A stretch of 44,932 nucleotides of DNA from Phycisphaerales bacterium (GCA_003170415.1 PMZJ01000006.1:1-44932), one strand, 5' to 3'. Positions 25,274-33,920 are shown, counted from the stretch's first letter. Made by a program: numbers and translations. Notes: a model not told the origin generated them from the letters alone.

Positions 25274-26494
25274 TTATCTGTTACCCTGCCGCTTGTGCGC
25301 TTGCAGCCATTTGGTCACCCACTGCCTCGCATCATCGGCTGACTGCAATTTGCCTTCCAGTTGCGCGATATACATTTCTTTTGCGAGCCGGCCAAGCATG
25401 GGGCCGGGGACAGCGTCGAGGGCAATAAGGTCGTGACCATTTAATAATGGCTTGGGCCGCAACTCCACGCCTTTTAATTGTTTTATCCTTTTTCGTAATT
25501 TGATTAACGGGCTAACGGTTTGATTGCTCGCCTTTTGAATGGCTTTTTGCAAGGCGAAGAGGTCTTCAAAACACGGCCCAGATAACAGCAATTTCAATTC
25601 GGCCAAGGATAAGTCCTTGAGCAGTTGACCGCGATTATCCAGAAGAAATTCGATTTGCCTTTCCTGGTTCCTGCTGAGCTTGAGCAGTTTGCATTTTTCA
25701 ATCGCGAAATCGGTCTCGAAGCCGGCAAATAACCCCGCCAGGCCCAAAGCGAAATCAATTTTTTTGGGCAGTTCCGCGAGCATACGAACCGCAAAACCCG
25801 CCCCGGGACAGCAAAATCCGGGGAAGATAAATTCAGCCAGACCCGTTTCAATCAATATTTTCAATCCTTCAGCCCTGTTGGGGCTGATTAATATGCCTTC
25901 AAGTTCCGCTGCTATTCGCTCGCCGCTGATTTTGGTAATGTCTTTCGCACCGTCGCATATCGCCGATTTGGTCTTCGGCTCGATTGCGAATCCGAGTTGC
26001 GTTGAGAATCTTACCGCCCGCAGCATACGCAGGTAATCTTCGCCAAATCGTTCAGAGGGTTTACCCACAGTTCGGATGATGCGTTTCTTCAAATCCGCTT
26101 GTCCATTGTAGTAATCAATCACCTTTTTGGCGACCGGGTCGAAGAACATCGCGTTGATAGTGAAATCCCTGCGAGCGGCGTCTTCTCGCGGATTGCTGAA
26201 ATGCACCTTTGAGGGGTGTCTGCCGTCGGCGTAACCGGATTCAGTCCTGAACGTGGCAACCTCGAGTTGAATCTTATCGATGAGAACGACGACAACGCCG
26301 AATTTTGCGCCTATTTTGAGCGTTCTGCGGAAAAGTTTCGCAACATCATTTGGCTTTGCGTCGGTGGCGACGTCGTAATCCTTGGGCTTTCTTTTCAGAA
26401 GCATATCGCGGACGCAGCCGCCCGCCAGCATCGCCTCAAAGCCCGCGTCTCTTAGCTGCCTGACTATCCGAATTGCTGCCTGTTTATTAGTCAT
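25274..26494 (-). CDS. CCA-adding enzyme / poly(A) polymerase family nucleotidyltransferase
   Basis: This is a class II tRNA nucleotidyltransferase/PcnB family member. GGCVRDMLLKRKPKDYDVATDA has the metal-binding DxD, and REDAARRDFTINAMFFDP and GEDYLRMLRAVRFSTQLGF are the family core. The protein adds CCA or A residues to RNA 3' ends. The one tRNA in view lacks an encoded CCA, so such an activity is needed. The C terminus (about residues 370-406) includes a polymerase-like RPKPLLNGHDLIALDAVPGPMLG region. I chose the ATG at 26494 (406 aa), just after the rsmD stop. Whether it adds CCA or poly(A) cannot be settled by eye. Confidence 0.92.
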   Translation of the reverse strand: MTNKQAAIRIVRQLRDAGFEAMLAGGCVRDMLLKRKPKDYDVATDAKPNDVAKLFRRTLKIGAKFGVVVVLIDKIQLEVATFRTESGYADGRHPSKVHFSNPREDAARRDFTINAMFFDPVAKKVIDYYNGQADLKKRIIRTVGKPSERFGEDYLRMLRAVRFSTQLGFAIEPKTKSAICDGAKDITKISGERIAAELEGILISPNRAEGLKILIETGLAEFIFPGFCCPGAGFAVRMLAELPKKIDFALGLAGLFAGFETDFAIEKCKLLKLSRNQERQIEFLLDNRGQLLKDLSLAELKLLLSGPCFEDLFALQKAIQKASNQTVSPLIKLRKRIKQLKGVELRPKPLLNGHDLIALDAVPGPMLGRLAKEMYIAQLEGKLQSADDARQWVTKWLQAHKRQGNR

Positions 26495-26499
26495 TTGCC

Positions 26500-27072
26500 T
26501 TATGTCTTCTTCAGTATTGTTACCGCCATATTGCCCCACTGGCGGGTTTCGATGATTTTAAGCGACCCGTATGATTGCGACAAGACCGTATTGCGATGCG
26601 TGCGAACAATCACGAAGCCGCCCGCCGAGACGCGTCCACTCAGCCGAGTCAACAACATCACCAGCGGCGACCCCGCCTGCGTATTGGCCGAATCAACATA
26701 AGGCGGGTCAACAAACGCGAGGTCGTATTGCGGATGTTCGGCATCCATAGGCCAGGCGACACTGAACGCGTCGGTTTTAATTATTTTCGACTGTCCGGCG
26801 AACCCTGCCTTTTCGATATTCTGCTTAAGAACCGGGGCGATTTGGGGATTCTGCTCGACAAACGTTACGAACGCCGCCCCCCTGCTGATTGCCTCAAGGC
26901 CGAGCGACCCGACTCCCGCGAAAATATCCGCGACCGATTTGCCGGCGGGCAAATCATAATTTTGCAATACGTCATAAAGCGACTGCTTTACCCGGTCGGT
27001 AATGGGACGCGAACCCCGACCCGGCGGGCTGAAAAGATTCATTCCGCGTTTTGAGCCGGCGATAATTCTCAT
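26500..27072 (-). CDS. rsmD: 16S rRNA (guanine(966)-N2)-methyltransferase
   Basis: RsmD methylates G966 of 16S rRNA in the assembling small subunit. The 190-residue protein begins RIIAGSKRGMNLFSPPG and has VADIFAGVGSLGLEAISRGA as the SAM-binding motif I region and DLAFVDPPY as the catalytic N-methyltransferase motif IV. The start overlaps the stop of the upstream lipoprotein gene (ATGA) and the gene precedes the nucleotidyltransferase by 5 bases, forming a compact minus-strand operon. Confidence 0.94.
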   Translation of the reverse strand: MRIIAGSKRGMNLFSPPGRGSRPITDRVKQSLYDVLQNYDLPAGKSVADIFAGVGSLGLEAISRGAAFVTFVEQNPQIAPVLKQNIEKAGFAGQSKIIKTDAFSVAWPMDAEHPQYDLAFVDPPYVDSANTQAGSPLVMLLTRLSGRVSAGGFVIVRTHRNTVLSQSYGSLKIIETRQWGNMAVTILKKT

Positions 27073-27500
27073 CTGTTCCAGTAATCAACGACGAGAATCT
27101 TATCGATACATCCGCCGAGCGATTTGCCGAATTCCTTATGGGCAGGATGAACCAGATAGGCATCGCGGTCCGCCTCACTCGAAAACGACACAACAAAACA
27201 ATGCGTGAAGCCCTCCGAATGGTTTTCTACACTGACGTTGGTCCCCGCCTCAAAACCTTTGATAACGTCGATTTTGCCCGGCAGCGACGCGAACGCCTGC
27301 TCAACTTCCTTTATTTTTTCGGGCGTCGTTCCCTCTTTGAACTTGAACAGCACGACGTGTTTCAGCATCTTAGGGCATTCTTTAAGGCATACTTTCTGGC
27401 ATTCGGCTTTCGACATCGTGCAGTTCTTATTCGCGTGAATGTTTACACACCCGGTGCATACAACCGCGACTACGACCAGGCACAACATATTTCTGAGCAT
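27069..27500 (-). CDS. Lipoprotein with a Dabb (stress-responsive A/B barrel) domain
   Basis: The N terminus is a lipoprotein signal (MLRNMLCLVVVAVVCTGC), then a short cysteine-rich stretch (CTMSKAECQKVCLKECPK). Residues about 45-143 are a dimeric alpha/beta-barrel Dabb domain (LKHVVLFKFKEGTTPEKIKEVE, FTHCFVVSFSSEADRDAYLVHPAHKEF). Dabb proteins are small, often stress-linked, of varied function. I chose the ATG at 27500 because GGAGGA lies 8 bases upstream. It is the first gene of the rsmD operon and is divergent from a thioredoxin-like gene. Confidence 0.88.
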   Translation of the reverse strand: MLRNMLCLVVVAVVCTGCVNIHANKNCTMSKAECQKVCLKECPKMLKHVVLFKFKEGTTPEKIKEVEQAFASLPGKIDVIKGFEAGTNVSVENHSEGFTHCFVVSFSSEADRDAYLVHPAHKEFGKSLGGCIDKILVVDYWNR

Positions 27501-27656
27501 CTTCAATTTCCTCCAATCTTTACTTTTGTTTCAAAACCGACAGTTCGGCAAATTCTACCAGCACGCAGCCGCAAATTCTACGCCAAAATCCTGCAAACCT
27601 GCCGGGGTATCATAACGTATATTGAATAACAAAAGGATTGTTGAAAGGAGCATATT

Positions 27657-28247
27657 ATGAACAGGATATTAACAATAGCCATTGCGACGGTCGTAATAAC
27701 GCCATTGCTTTTCGCGGCGGAACAAAAAATGACAAAGGCGCCGGATTTTACGCTGACCAACTACGACGGCAAAACAGTCAAGCTCTCGGACTACGCGGGC
27801 AAAATCGTCGTGCTCGAATGGTTCAGCTACGAATGTCCTTTCGCAAGATACAACTATGAAAAGACCACCTCTGTTAACGACCTTGTCAACAAATTCAAAG
27901 ACAAGGGCGTGGTATTCCTCGCGATAAACAGCATAGGGCATCAGACAACCGAAAAGAACAAGGAATTCGCAGAACAGTTCAAGGTGAGCCATCCGATTCT
28001 AAATGACAGCAAAGGTGTAGTCGGCAGGGCATACGGAGCGAAGACAACGCCGCATACCTTCATCATCGACGCCAAAGGCAACATTGTTTACAGCGGCTCA
28101 TTCGACAATGCCCCAATAGGCAAAATTCCCAAAGGCGCACAATACGTCAACTACATCGATAAAGCCCTGGGTGAATTGACAGCCGGCAAAACAGTGAGCA
28201 CGCAACAGACAAAACCATACGGCTGTTCGGTGAAATATGGGAAATAA
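27657..28247 (+). CDS. Exported thioredoxin-like / peroxiredoxin-type protein
   Basis: The 196-residue protein has a signal peptide (RILTIAIATVVITPLLFA) and an AhpC/TSA-Redoxin fold: APDFTLTNYDGKTVKLSDYAGKIVVLEWFS, then YECPFARYNYEK, then TTPHTFIIDAKGNIVYSG with the cis-Pro loop. The active-site motif has only one cysteine (ECPFAR) where thioredoxins have CxxC. It therefore fits a one-cysteine redoxin or peroxiredoxin-like exported protein. A second cysteine is at the extreme C terminus (YGCSVKYGK). AAAGGAG precedes the ATG. The next small membrane gene overlaps its end, suggesting joint function. Confidence 0.88.
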   Translation: MNRILTIAIATVVITPLLFAAEQKMTKAPDFTLTNYDGKTVKLSDYAGKIVVLEWFSYECPFARYNYEKTTSVNDLVNKFKDKGVVFLAINSIGHQTTEKNKEFAEQFKVSHPILNDSKGVVGRAYGAKTTPHTFIIDAKGNIVYSGSFDNAPIGKIPKGAQYVNYIDKALGELTAGKTVSTQQTKPYGCSVKYGK

Positions 28248-28449
28248 AACGCCGTCGAAGTGGCCATTTATTTTTGTTGCGGGTTTTATTGGAGTAATGA
28301 TGGTTGCTGCCTTCGTGCCAAAGCAGTCCTGCACCATCTGCCCGATTGTCCAGATGCTGAAGGGCATTAGAACCTGCCAAGTGCCTGAGCCAAACTCATC
28401 GCCGTCTGAGCCGGAACCGAACTTTAAGCCGGCGCAATCAAATCAGTAA
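28237..28449 (+). CDS. Small membrane protein with a C..C motif, unknown
   Basis: The 70-residue protein has one hydrophobic segment (WPFIFVAGFIGVMMVAAFV), then a short cysteine cluster (SCTICPIVQMLKGIRTC) and a Pro/Ser-rich tail. The start overlaps the thioredoxin-like gene by 11 bases. A single-pass anchor with three exported cysteines next to a redoxin suggests a redox partner, but this is inference. There is no family I recognise and only a weak ribosome site (GGTGAA). Confidence 0.55.
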   Translation: MGNKTPSKWPFIFVAGFIGVMMVAAFVPKQSCTICPIVQMLKGIRTCQVPEPNSSPSEPEPNFKPAQSNQ

Positions 28450-28945
28450 CGGGCCGGGCGCATTGCCGAAATTTATCGGCGGCAAGTGTTACGGTCTTCC
28501 ACTTGGGGCTTCTTTGTTTCATATACCTGATGTAATCAGCTAAATACACGGCTAAAAACAGGTACTTATCTTCGTTGTAATCGAAAATCTCCCTGCCGTC
28601 GAAGTCCACGTCGATATTCTGAAACCGGTACGCGAAAATAAATGCTGAATCGTAATCGTCCCCGAGCGTTTTTTGCCACGCCGACAGACCATCGACGTCC
28701 TCCGTCGTAACCCAGCATTCCAGCCGGGACAAACCCGCCAGCGTTGTGCCCTTGAAATGCCTGCCCTTCACCTCCGCGATTATCTTTTTGCCCAATGAAG
28801 GACACAGGAGGAAATCGAAACTCTTTAAACTGGACTGCTCGAAGACCGGCTTGTGCTGCTCGCCCGCTGGGACATACTCGATGTGATTATCAATCAGCCA
28901 GTTTTCAAAGGCCTTCTCGTAATGGTTGGGTGCGGATTCTTTCAT
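28424..28945 (-). CDS. HYExAFE family protein
   Basis: The protein carries the family-defining NHYEKAFENWLIDNHIEY at its N terminus, then SFDFLLCPSLGKKIIAEVKGRHF, which resembles a PD-(D/E)xK-type nuclease core (D...ExK). The HYExAFE family is, to my knowledge, planctomycete-linked and uncharacterised. The ATG at 28945 overlaps the hisS stop by one base (TGATG), giving 173 aa. The 3' end overlaps the opposing small membrane gene by 26 bases. Nuclease activity is inference from the fold-like motif only. Confidence 0.82.
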   Translation of the reverse strand: MKESAPNHYEKAFENWLIDNHIEYVPAGEQHKPVFEQSSLKSFDFLLCPSLGKKIIAEVKGRHFKGTTLAGLSRLECWVTTEDVDGLSAWQKTLGDDYDSAFIFAYRFQNIDVDFDGREIFDYNEDKYLFLAVYLADYIRYMKQRSPKWKTVTLAADKFRQCARPVTDLIAPA

Positions 28946-30240
28946 CAAAATTTTTCAGGGTTTCCGAGAAAATCCTCAAGAGGAACAGTTTTCTGCTGTC
29001 CGCTCGCCATATCCTTCACGACGACGTTACCTGCCTTGAACTCATCGCCGATGATAACGCAGAACTTAGCGTTCTGTTCCGAGGCGTTTTTCAACTGCTT
29101 CGACAAACCCGCGGCCTTATAACTGAACGCCGATTTGAAACCTTTCGTTCTCAACCCAGCCGTCAGCTTTACCGCCTCGTCTAAAAGCTCACCGGCTATC
29201 GGCACAACATAGTAATCAAGTGTCCTCGACGTAATTTTTTTATCGAGCAAGCCCTTTTCTCGCAGCAATATTTCAAGGACGCAGTCGCCCATACCCATAC
29301 CCGTCGCCGATACTGCAGGCCCGCCGAAATCACGCAGGAGATTATCATATCTTCCCCCGCCGCAAATCGCGCGAAGGTCGCCCTGAATATCGTGAACCTC
29401 AAAAACTATGCCCGTGTAATAAGCCAGGCCCCGGACAATGCCCGGGTCAAAAACGCAGTAATCGCTTATCCCCATCTGGTTCAGCCGGCAGGCACAATCC
29501 TCAAGCTCCTTTATAGCAACTTCAAGCTGGTCACCGGCCTCGGCTTTTACAATGTTCTCAATAGAAGTAATCGTCTGCGACCCCATAAAGGCGATGATGC
29601 GACCCGCCATCTCCCCGCCGACCTGTTCCGTCAGCGTCGTCGAAAATACCTCCGCAGGCAATTTCACCTTTTTGTCTAAAAGCGTATAAAGCGGATTCAG
29701 CTTCTCATCGGGAACACCGATTTTTTTCAAAACCGTCGCCAAAAGTTTCCTGCTCGATATTTTTACTTTTATGTCCTTGGGCGTAAGGCCGACTTCACGC
29801 AGGTAATCAACCGTCGTGAAAATTACTTCCGCGTCCGCAAGAACGCTGTCTTCGCCTATGATATCGATATTCCACTGGAAAAATTCACGCAGGCGGCCTT
29901 TTTGCGGCCTTTCCGCCCGGCATAATCGCGGCAGGGAAAACCACTTTATCGGCTTGGGCAAGGCGTTGATTTTCTGATTCACCATTCTCGCTAACGTAGG
30001 CGTAATTTCGGGCCTGATTGCCAGGTCCCGCTCGCCCCTATCCTTGAAACTAAACAGTTGCTCGACAATTTCGTCGCCGCTTTTGACTTGATACATCTGG
30101 AGATATTCGAAGATAGGCCCGTCGTATTCCTCGAAGCCGTTGCGAATCGACGCCTTCTTCCAGCCATCCACAATCCAGTTGTGCAAGGCCATTTCCTCAG
30201 GATAAAAATCTCGCGTCCCTTTTACAGGCAGTATCTTCAT
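28945..30240 (-). CDS. hisS: Histidyl-tRNA synthetase
   Basis: HisS charges tRNA-His. The 431-residue class II synthetase begins KGTRDFYPEEMALHNWI, then motif 2 (CRAERPQKGRLREFFQWNIDIIG), the histidine-binding GLAYYTGIVFEVHD, motif 3 (GGGRYDNLL) and the C-terminal anticodon domain (DYYVVPIAGELLDEAV to DEFKAGNVVVKDMASGQ). AGGA lies upstream of the ATG. It is translationally coupled to the HYExAFE gene downstream. Confidence 0.96.
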   Translation of the reverse strand: MKILPVKGTRDFYPEEMALHNWIVDGWKKASIRNGFEEYDGPIFEYLQMYQVKSGDEIVEQLFSFKDRGERDLAIRPEITPTLARMVNQKINALPKPIKWFSLPRLCRAERPQKGRLREFFQWNIDIIGEDSVLADAEVIFTTVDYLREVGLTPKDIKVKISSRKLLATVLKKIGVPDEKLNPLYTLLDKKVKLPAEVFSTTLTEQVGGEMAGRIIAFMGSQTITSIENIVKAEAGDQLEVAIKELEDCACRLNQMGISDYCVFDPGIVRGLAYYTGIVFEVHDIQGDLRAICGGGRYDNLLRDFGGPAVSATGMGMGDCVLEILLREKGLLDKKITSRTLDYYVVPIAGELLDEAVKLTAGLRTKGFKSAFSYKAAGLSKQLKNASEQNAKFCVIIGDEFKAGNVVVKDMASGQQKTVPLEDFLGNPEKF

Positions 30241-30327
30241 TGTCCTTCGTCCTTAACACTACACTTTTGCCGCCAAATACTATATGCTATACGAATCCCA
30301 GCGTCAAGAAATGCAGAAGGAAACCAG

Positions 30328-31155
30328 ATGCCGAAAAATGATATTGAAATAATTTACGAAGACGCCAACATAATCGTCATAAATAAGCCCGCGGGCGTAT
30401 CCGTTACAAAGGACCGCTCCGGTAAGCCCCAGCTCACGGACATCCTCGCCAAGCAGTTGGGCAAAGAGATGACCGCCAAGCTGCGCCTCGTTCACCGTCT
30501 CGACAAGGACACCTCCGGCGTGATGATTCTCGCCCTCAACCGGGCCGCCCAAAGACAATTCGCGGATTATTTCTTCAATCGAACCGTCAAAAAAACCTAC
30601 CTCGCCATAGTCAAAGGCGCGGCCTTTGAGCCGGACGGCGTCGTAGATGCCCCCATCGCCCCCTGCAAAAAAAAGCCGGAGCTTATGATAATCGACCGCA
30701 GGGGCGGCAAGGAATCCGTAACCAACTGGCGGCTACTCGCGAACTTCGGCCTCGTCTCCCTCATCGCCGCCACCCCGCTGACAGGCAGAACGCACCAGAT
30801 TCGCGTGCATCTCGCCAGCATAGGCCTGCCCTTAGCCATCGACCCCCTCTACGCAGGCAGAGAGCCGATTATGCTCTCCGAATTCAAAAGAGATTATCGC
30901 TTAGGCAGGTTCCAGGAGGAAAAACCCCTCATCGAACGACTCACCCTCCACGCCTATCAAATTGTCCTTCCGCCGGAACTTGTACTGAGCAACGCCGAAG
31001 TATCCGGAATCCAGAACAATTGCTTTATCGCCAAGCTCGACAAAAAATTCGCCGCCACAATCAAAATGCTCACCAAGCACAATCCCCAAGGCCCATCGGC
31101 CTTCTTCAACCCCACCGAATTCGACAGAATCCTCGCAGGACAACCGCTTGTTTAG
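30328..31155 (+). CDS. RluA-family pseudouridine synthase
   Basis: RluA enzymes convert uridine to pseudouridine in rRNA or tRNA. The 275-residue protein shows the catalytic-aspartate motif RLVHRLDKDTSGVMILA (Asp in HRLDKDTSG), IIVINKPAGVSVT, KTYLAIVKG and the closing PLTGRTHQIRVHLASIGLPLAIDPLYAG. There is no S4 domain. I chose the ATG at 30328 after GAAGG; the longer frame upstream is antisense to hisS. Near the C terminus, ELVLSNAEVSG is encoded by a dispersed repeat. The exact target uridine cannot be told. Confidence 0.93.
   Translation: MPKNDIEIIYEDANIIVINKPAGVSVTKDRSGKPQLTDILAKQLGKEMTAKLRLVHRLDKDTSGVMILALNRAAQRQFADYFFNRTVKKTYLAIVKGAAFEPDGVVDAPIAPCKKKPELMIIDRRGGKESVTNWRLLANFGLVSLIAATPLTGRTHQIRVHLASIGLPLAIDPLYAGREPIMLSEFKRDYRLGRFQEEKPLIERLTLHAYQIVLPPELVLSNAEVSGIQNNCFIAKLDKKFAATIKMLTKHNPQGPSAFFNPTEFDRILAGQPLV
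30978..31005 (+). repeat. Dispersed repeat inside the rluA-like gene
   Basis: acttgtactgagcaacgccg and its continuation encode LVLSNAEVS. The stretch resembles the reverse complement of the element in proB (acttgtcctgagcgaagtcg), so the same family has entered two genes in opposite orientation. Confidence 0.55.
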
Positions 31156-31199
31156 CCCCTAGGTTTACCCGCCTCAGGTGGGCTCGCTTGGGGGTCTGT

Positions 31200-31226
31200 C
31201 ATTCCCGCGAAAGCGGGAATCCAGTT
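31200..31226. repeat. REP-like palindrome, second copy
   Basis: attcccgc-gaaa-gcgggaat is a perfect hairpin with a GNRA loop, followed by ccag. It matches the element at 23529-23565 (opposite orientation of flanks). It lies between two convergent genes. Confidence 0.75.
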
Positions 31227-31238
31227 CTTCAATTTCGG

Positions 31239-31766
31239 TTAATGGAAGAAATTCCTTACCACTGGAAATGATTTGAAAAATTCAAACGCCGGCTCATCCC
31301 TGCGTGTCATCGACAAAACATTTTCCCCGAAGCCGAACTGCGCAAGGACATATTTACCATACGCAAATTGCCCGATGGCAACCTGGCCGACAGCTACTTG
31401 TCCCAGGCCAAAGTAAACGGCTATGGCCACCTGCCCTATTGCCGCAAGACCCGTCGATAATTGCCCCAGGCCGAACAAGAAGCCGATTGCCAATTGCCCT
31501 ATTGCAATCAATCCAATTGACGCCTGCCCTATGGCGATAATGCCGCAAGCGATTCTACCGACAGCGATTACACCTTTGGCGACCACCCGCCTTCCTGTTT
31601 CCGGGTTTCTGCCGTATGTGTAATGTATCAGCGGCAAACCGAGCAACCAAATGTGCGATTTGAACTCGTGAAAACTCGTCCCGTTCTGGTAGCCATACCG
31701 CATCCACGTCCCCATCGCCGTCTCTTCGATTTTATATTCTATCTTCTCAAGAAATGTATTGGGCAT
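31239..31766 (-). CDS. Glycine-rich 'AIGQ' repeat protein, membrane-like, unknown
   Basis: The 175-residue protein has a charged N-terminal part (residues 1-60), then about 80 residues of short repeats of the type AIGQ-x-[AS]-IG (for example IAIGQASIGLIAIGQLAIGFLFGLGQ, given only in part). A polar C terminus (TRRDEPAFEFFKSFPVVRNF) follows. The Gly every 3-4 residues could make tightly packed membrane helices or a beta-solenoid. I do not recognise the family. The ATG at 31766 has AGGAG 8 bases upstream and lies two bases after the rsmE stop, so the two are co-transcribed. Confidence 0.75.
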   Translation of the reverse strand: MPNTFLEKIEYKIEETAMGTWMRYGYQNGTSFHEFKSHIWLLGLPLIHYTYGRNPETGRRVVAKGVIAVGRIACGIIAIGQASIGLIAIGQLAIGFLFGLGQLSTGLAAIGQVAIAVYFGLGQVAVGQVAIGQFAYGKYVLAQFGFGENVLSMTRRDEPAFEFFKSFPVVRNFFH

Positions 31767-31768
31767 AA

Positions 31769-32515
31769 TCAAAACTCCTGATTATTGTGTCTGATTTCGT
31801 TGCGCTGCGCGGAAAGAACGGCCGCGAAGGCAATAGCCGCGGTTTCGGTTCGCAAAACAGTGTCTGCTAATCGCATAAATTGAACACCTCGGCTTTTCAA
31901 AAACGCCTCCTCATTTTCCGTGAATCCCCCTTCCGGGCCAATCAAGGCAGCAACATCATCCGGGCCAAAGGGTTGTCCGGCCAATGATGGGCAATCGCCA
32001 GACATACCTCCCGCGAGAATCCGGCAGTTTGGGCTGTCTTTTTTGAACGCTTCGATACAATCCTGCGAATTCATCGGAGGGTCAATCTGGGGCAAAAACA
32101 ATCGCTTGCACTGCTTACCCGCCGAGATTGCCAGATTCATCCACCGGTCAAGCGCCTTCGGATTCCCCGGCTGTCTCACCGTCCGCTCGAAAATCACCGG
32201 GCATATCCGTTCAACGCCCAATTCCGTGCATTTTTCTATCAGCCAGTCGAATCGCTCGCCTTTAGGGATGCTCACCGCGATGATTATGCGTCGCGACTTC
32301 GGCATTTCACTTCGCCTGACGTCCTCGATTTCGAGCGTAACGATATTTTTCCTTATTCCCGATATTACCGCCGTCGCCAGCCCGCCAAGGCCGTCGAAAA
32401 GCTCAACCTTATCCCCCGGATTCAGCCGCAATACCGCCAGGTGATGCGCCTCCATCCCCTCAAGTTCAACCCTCGGCCCATCTATCGAATCACAATAAAA
32501 CCTGTGCAAAGTCAT
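31769..32515 (-). CDS. rsmE: 16S rRNA (uracil(1498)-N3)-methyltransferase
   Basis: RsmE is a SPOUT methyltransferase that acts on U1498 of 16S rRNA. The 248-residue protein has HRFYCDSI at the N terminus, HHLAVLRLNPGDKVELFDG in the PUA-like domain and the knotted SAM site LIGPEGGFTENEEAFLKSRGV with ADTVLRTETAAIAFAAVLS. Its length is typical. Confidence 0.94.
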   Translation of the reverse strand: MTLHRFYCDSIDGPRVELEGMEAHHLAVLRLNPGDKVELFDGLGGLATAVISGIRKNIVTLEIEDVRRSEMPKSRRIIIAVSIPKGERFDWLIEKCTELGVERICPVIFERTVRQPGNPKALDRWMNLAISAGKQCKRLFLPQIDPPMNSQDCIEAFKKDSPNCRILAGGMSGDCPSLAGQPFGPDDVAALIGPEGGFTENEEAFLKSRGVQFMRLADTVLRTETAAIAFAAVLSAQRNEIRHNNQEF

Positions 32516-32543
32516 AATCGAATCATACCCGCAAATAACATAA

Positions 32544-32572
32544 TTGACTATCTTCCACTAAATTCATAAACT
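32544..32572 (+). promoter_or_regulatory. Promoter of the homoserine dehydrogenase gene
   Basis: TTGACT (32544-32549) and TAAACT (32567-32572) are exactly 17 bases apart, with 5 and 4 of 6 consensus matches. The ATG at 32598 lies 25 bases beyond the -10 box, so the 5' leader would be very short (under 20 bases). Confidence 0.55.
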
Positions 32573-32597
32573 ACGGTCTTTATTGGGAAAATGCAAT

Positions 32598-33920
32598 ATG
32601 CAGGAAAAGAATATAAAAATCGGTCTTGTCGGCTTCGGCACCGTAGGCGCCGGCGTCGCTAAAATTATCCTCGAAAACGCCAACGCTATCGCCGCCAAAA
32701 CCGGCCTGCGATTAGAGCTGGCCTGCGTGGTCGATTCCGACCTCAAAAGGCCCCGCCCCGTCAAATTGCCCGATGGCCTGCTCACTAACGACCTCAGCCG
32801 CCTCCTCAACGACAAATTAATCTCAATCGGCGTCGAACTCGTCGGCGGAACCAAAATCGCGAAGGATATCCAGCTAAAAATCCTCTCTGCGGGCAAACAC
32901 GTCGTTACCGCTAATAAGGCGCTATTGGCTGAACACGGCGCGGAGCTTTTCGCCGCCGCTCATAAAAATGACCGATGCATCGCCTTCGAGGCAAGCTGCG
33001 CGGGCGGAATACCCATAATTTCAGGCATAAGAACGGGGCTCGCCGCCAATGACATCAAGGCAATGTATGGCATCGTAAACGGAACCTGCAATTACATCCT
33101 CTCCAATATGACTTCTAAAGGCGCCGACTTCGCGGACGCGCTGGCCCAGGCACAACAAAAGGGCTACGCGGAAGCCGATCCTACCCTCGATATCTCAGGC
33201 GGCGACAGCGCACATAAGCTCGCGATACTGGCCTCAATCGCCTTCGGCTGTCAAATCGAAACCAACGACATATACGTCGAAGGCATACAACTCGTCTCCA
33301 AAGACGACGTCCGATTCGGCGGCGAAATGGGTTATGTGCTGAAACTTTTAGCTATTGCCGAAAAAGACGACAAAGGCCGGATTTCCCTCCGCGTCCACCC
33401 GTCATTTATCAGCAAAGAAAATCGCCTCGCCAAGGTTGACGGCTCATTCAACGCCGTAAGCATCTTCGGCCACGCAGTCGGCAACGTTATGTTCTATGGC
33501 CGAGGTGCGGGTATGATGCCGACCGCCAGCGCGATTGTCGCCGACATTATCGAAGTCGCTCTCGGCAATTCAGCGACCACCTTCAAAAATCTCAATCTCA
33601 AGCCGCACGCCGAAATAGCGGGCTTGATTGACAAAATCGATAATCTCGTCAGCCGGTTCTATATCCGCTTAATGGTCAAGGACCAGCCCGGCGTCTTCGC
33701 GCAAATCGGCAAAGTCCTCGCCGACAACGCCATCAGCATTTCGGGCATCCTCCAGCACGAAATCCCCGGCCCCGACGGCACTGTCCCCGTCATAATTACC
33801 ACTCATCCGAACAAACAGGACAAAATCACCGCCACCCTCAAAGGCCTCGCCGGCCTCAAAGCCGTCTGCGACAAGCCGGTCTGCATCCGTATCGTCAATA
33901 TCCCGGAAGACAAGGAGTGA
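32598..33920 (+). CDS. hom: Homoserine dehydrogenase with ACT domain
   Basis: Hom reduces aspartate semialdehyde to homoserine for threonine and methionine synthesis. The NAD(P)-binding site is GLVGFGTVGAGVAKI, then VTANKALLAEHG, FEASCAGGIPIISGIR and GIVNGTCNYILSNM. The catalytic lysine region is ADPTLDISGGDSAHKLAILA. The C-terminal ACT domain (FYIRLMVKDQPGVFAQIGKVLADN) suggests feedback control by threonine. I chose the ATG at 32598 (440 aa). Confidence 0.95.
   Translation: MQEKNIKIGLVGFGTVGAGVAKIILENANAIAAKTGLRLELACVVDSDLKRPRPVKLPDGLLTNDLSRLLNDKLISIGVELVGGTKIAKDIQLKILSAGKHVVTANKALLAEHGAELFAAAHKNDRCIAFEASCAGGIPIISGIRTGLAANDIKAMYGIVNGTCNYILSNMTSKGADFADALAQAQQKGYAEADPTLDISGGDSAHKLAILASIAFGCQIETNDIYVEGIQLVSKDDVRFGGEMGYVLKLLAIAEKDDKGRISLRVHPSFISKENRLAKVDGSFNAVSIFGHAVGNVMFYGRGAGMMPTASAIVADIIEVALGNSATTFKNLNLKPHAEIAGLIDKIDNLVSRFYIRLMVKDQPGVFAQIGKVLADNAISISGILQHEIPGPDGTVPVIITTHPNKQDKITATLKGLAGLKAVCDKPVCIRIVNIPEDKE

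Noticed and set aside
30058-30327. N-terminal extension of the rluA-like gene
   Set aside because: The extra 90 codons are antisense to hisS; the ATG at 30328 has a ribosome site and gives the family start.
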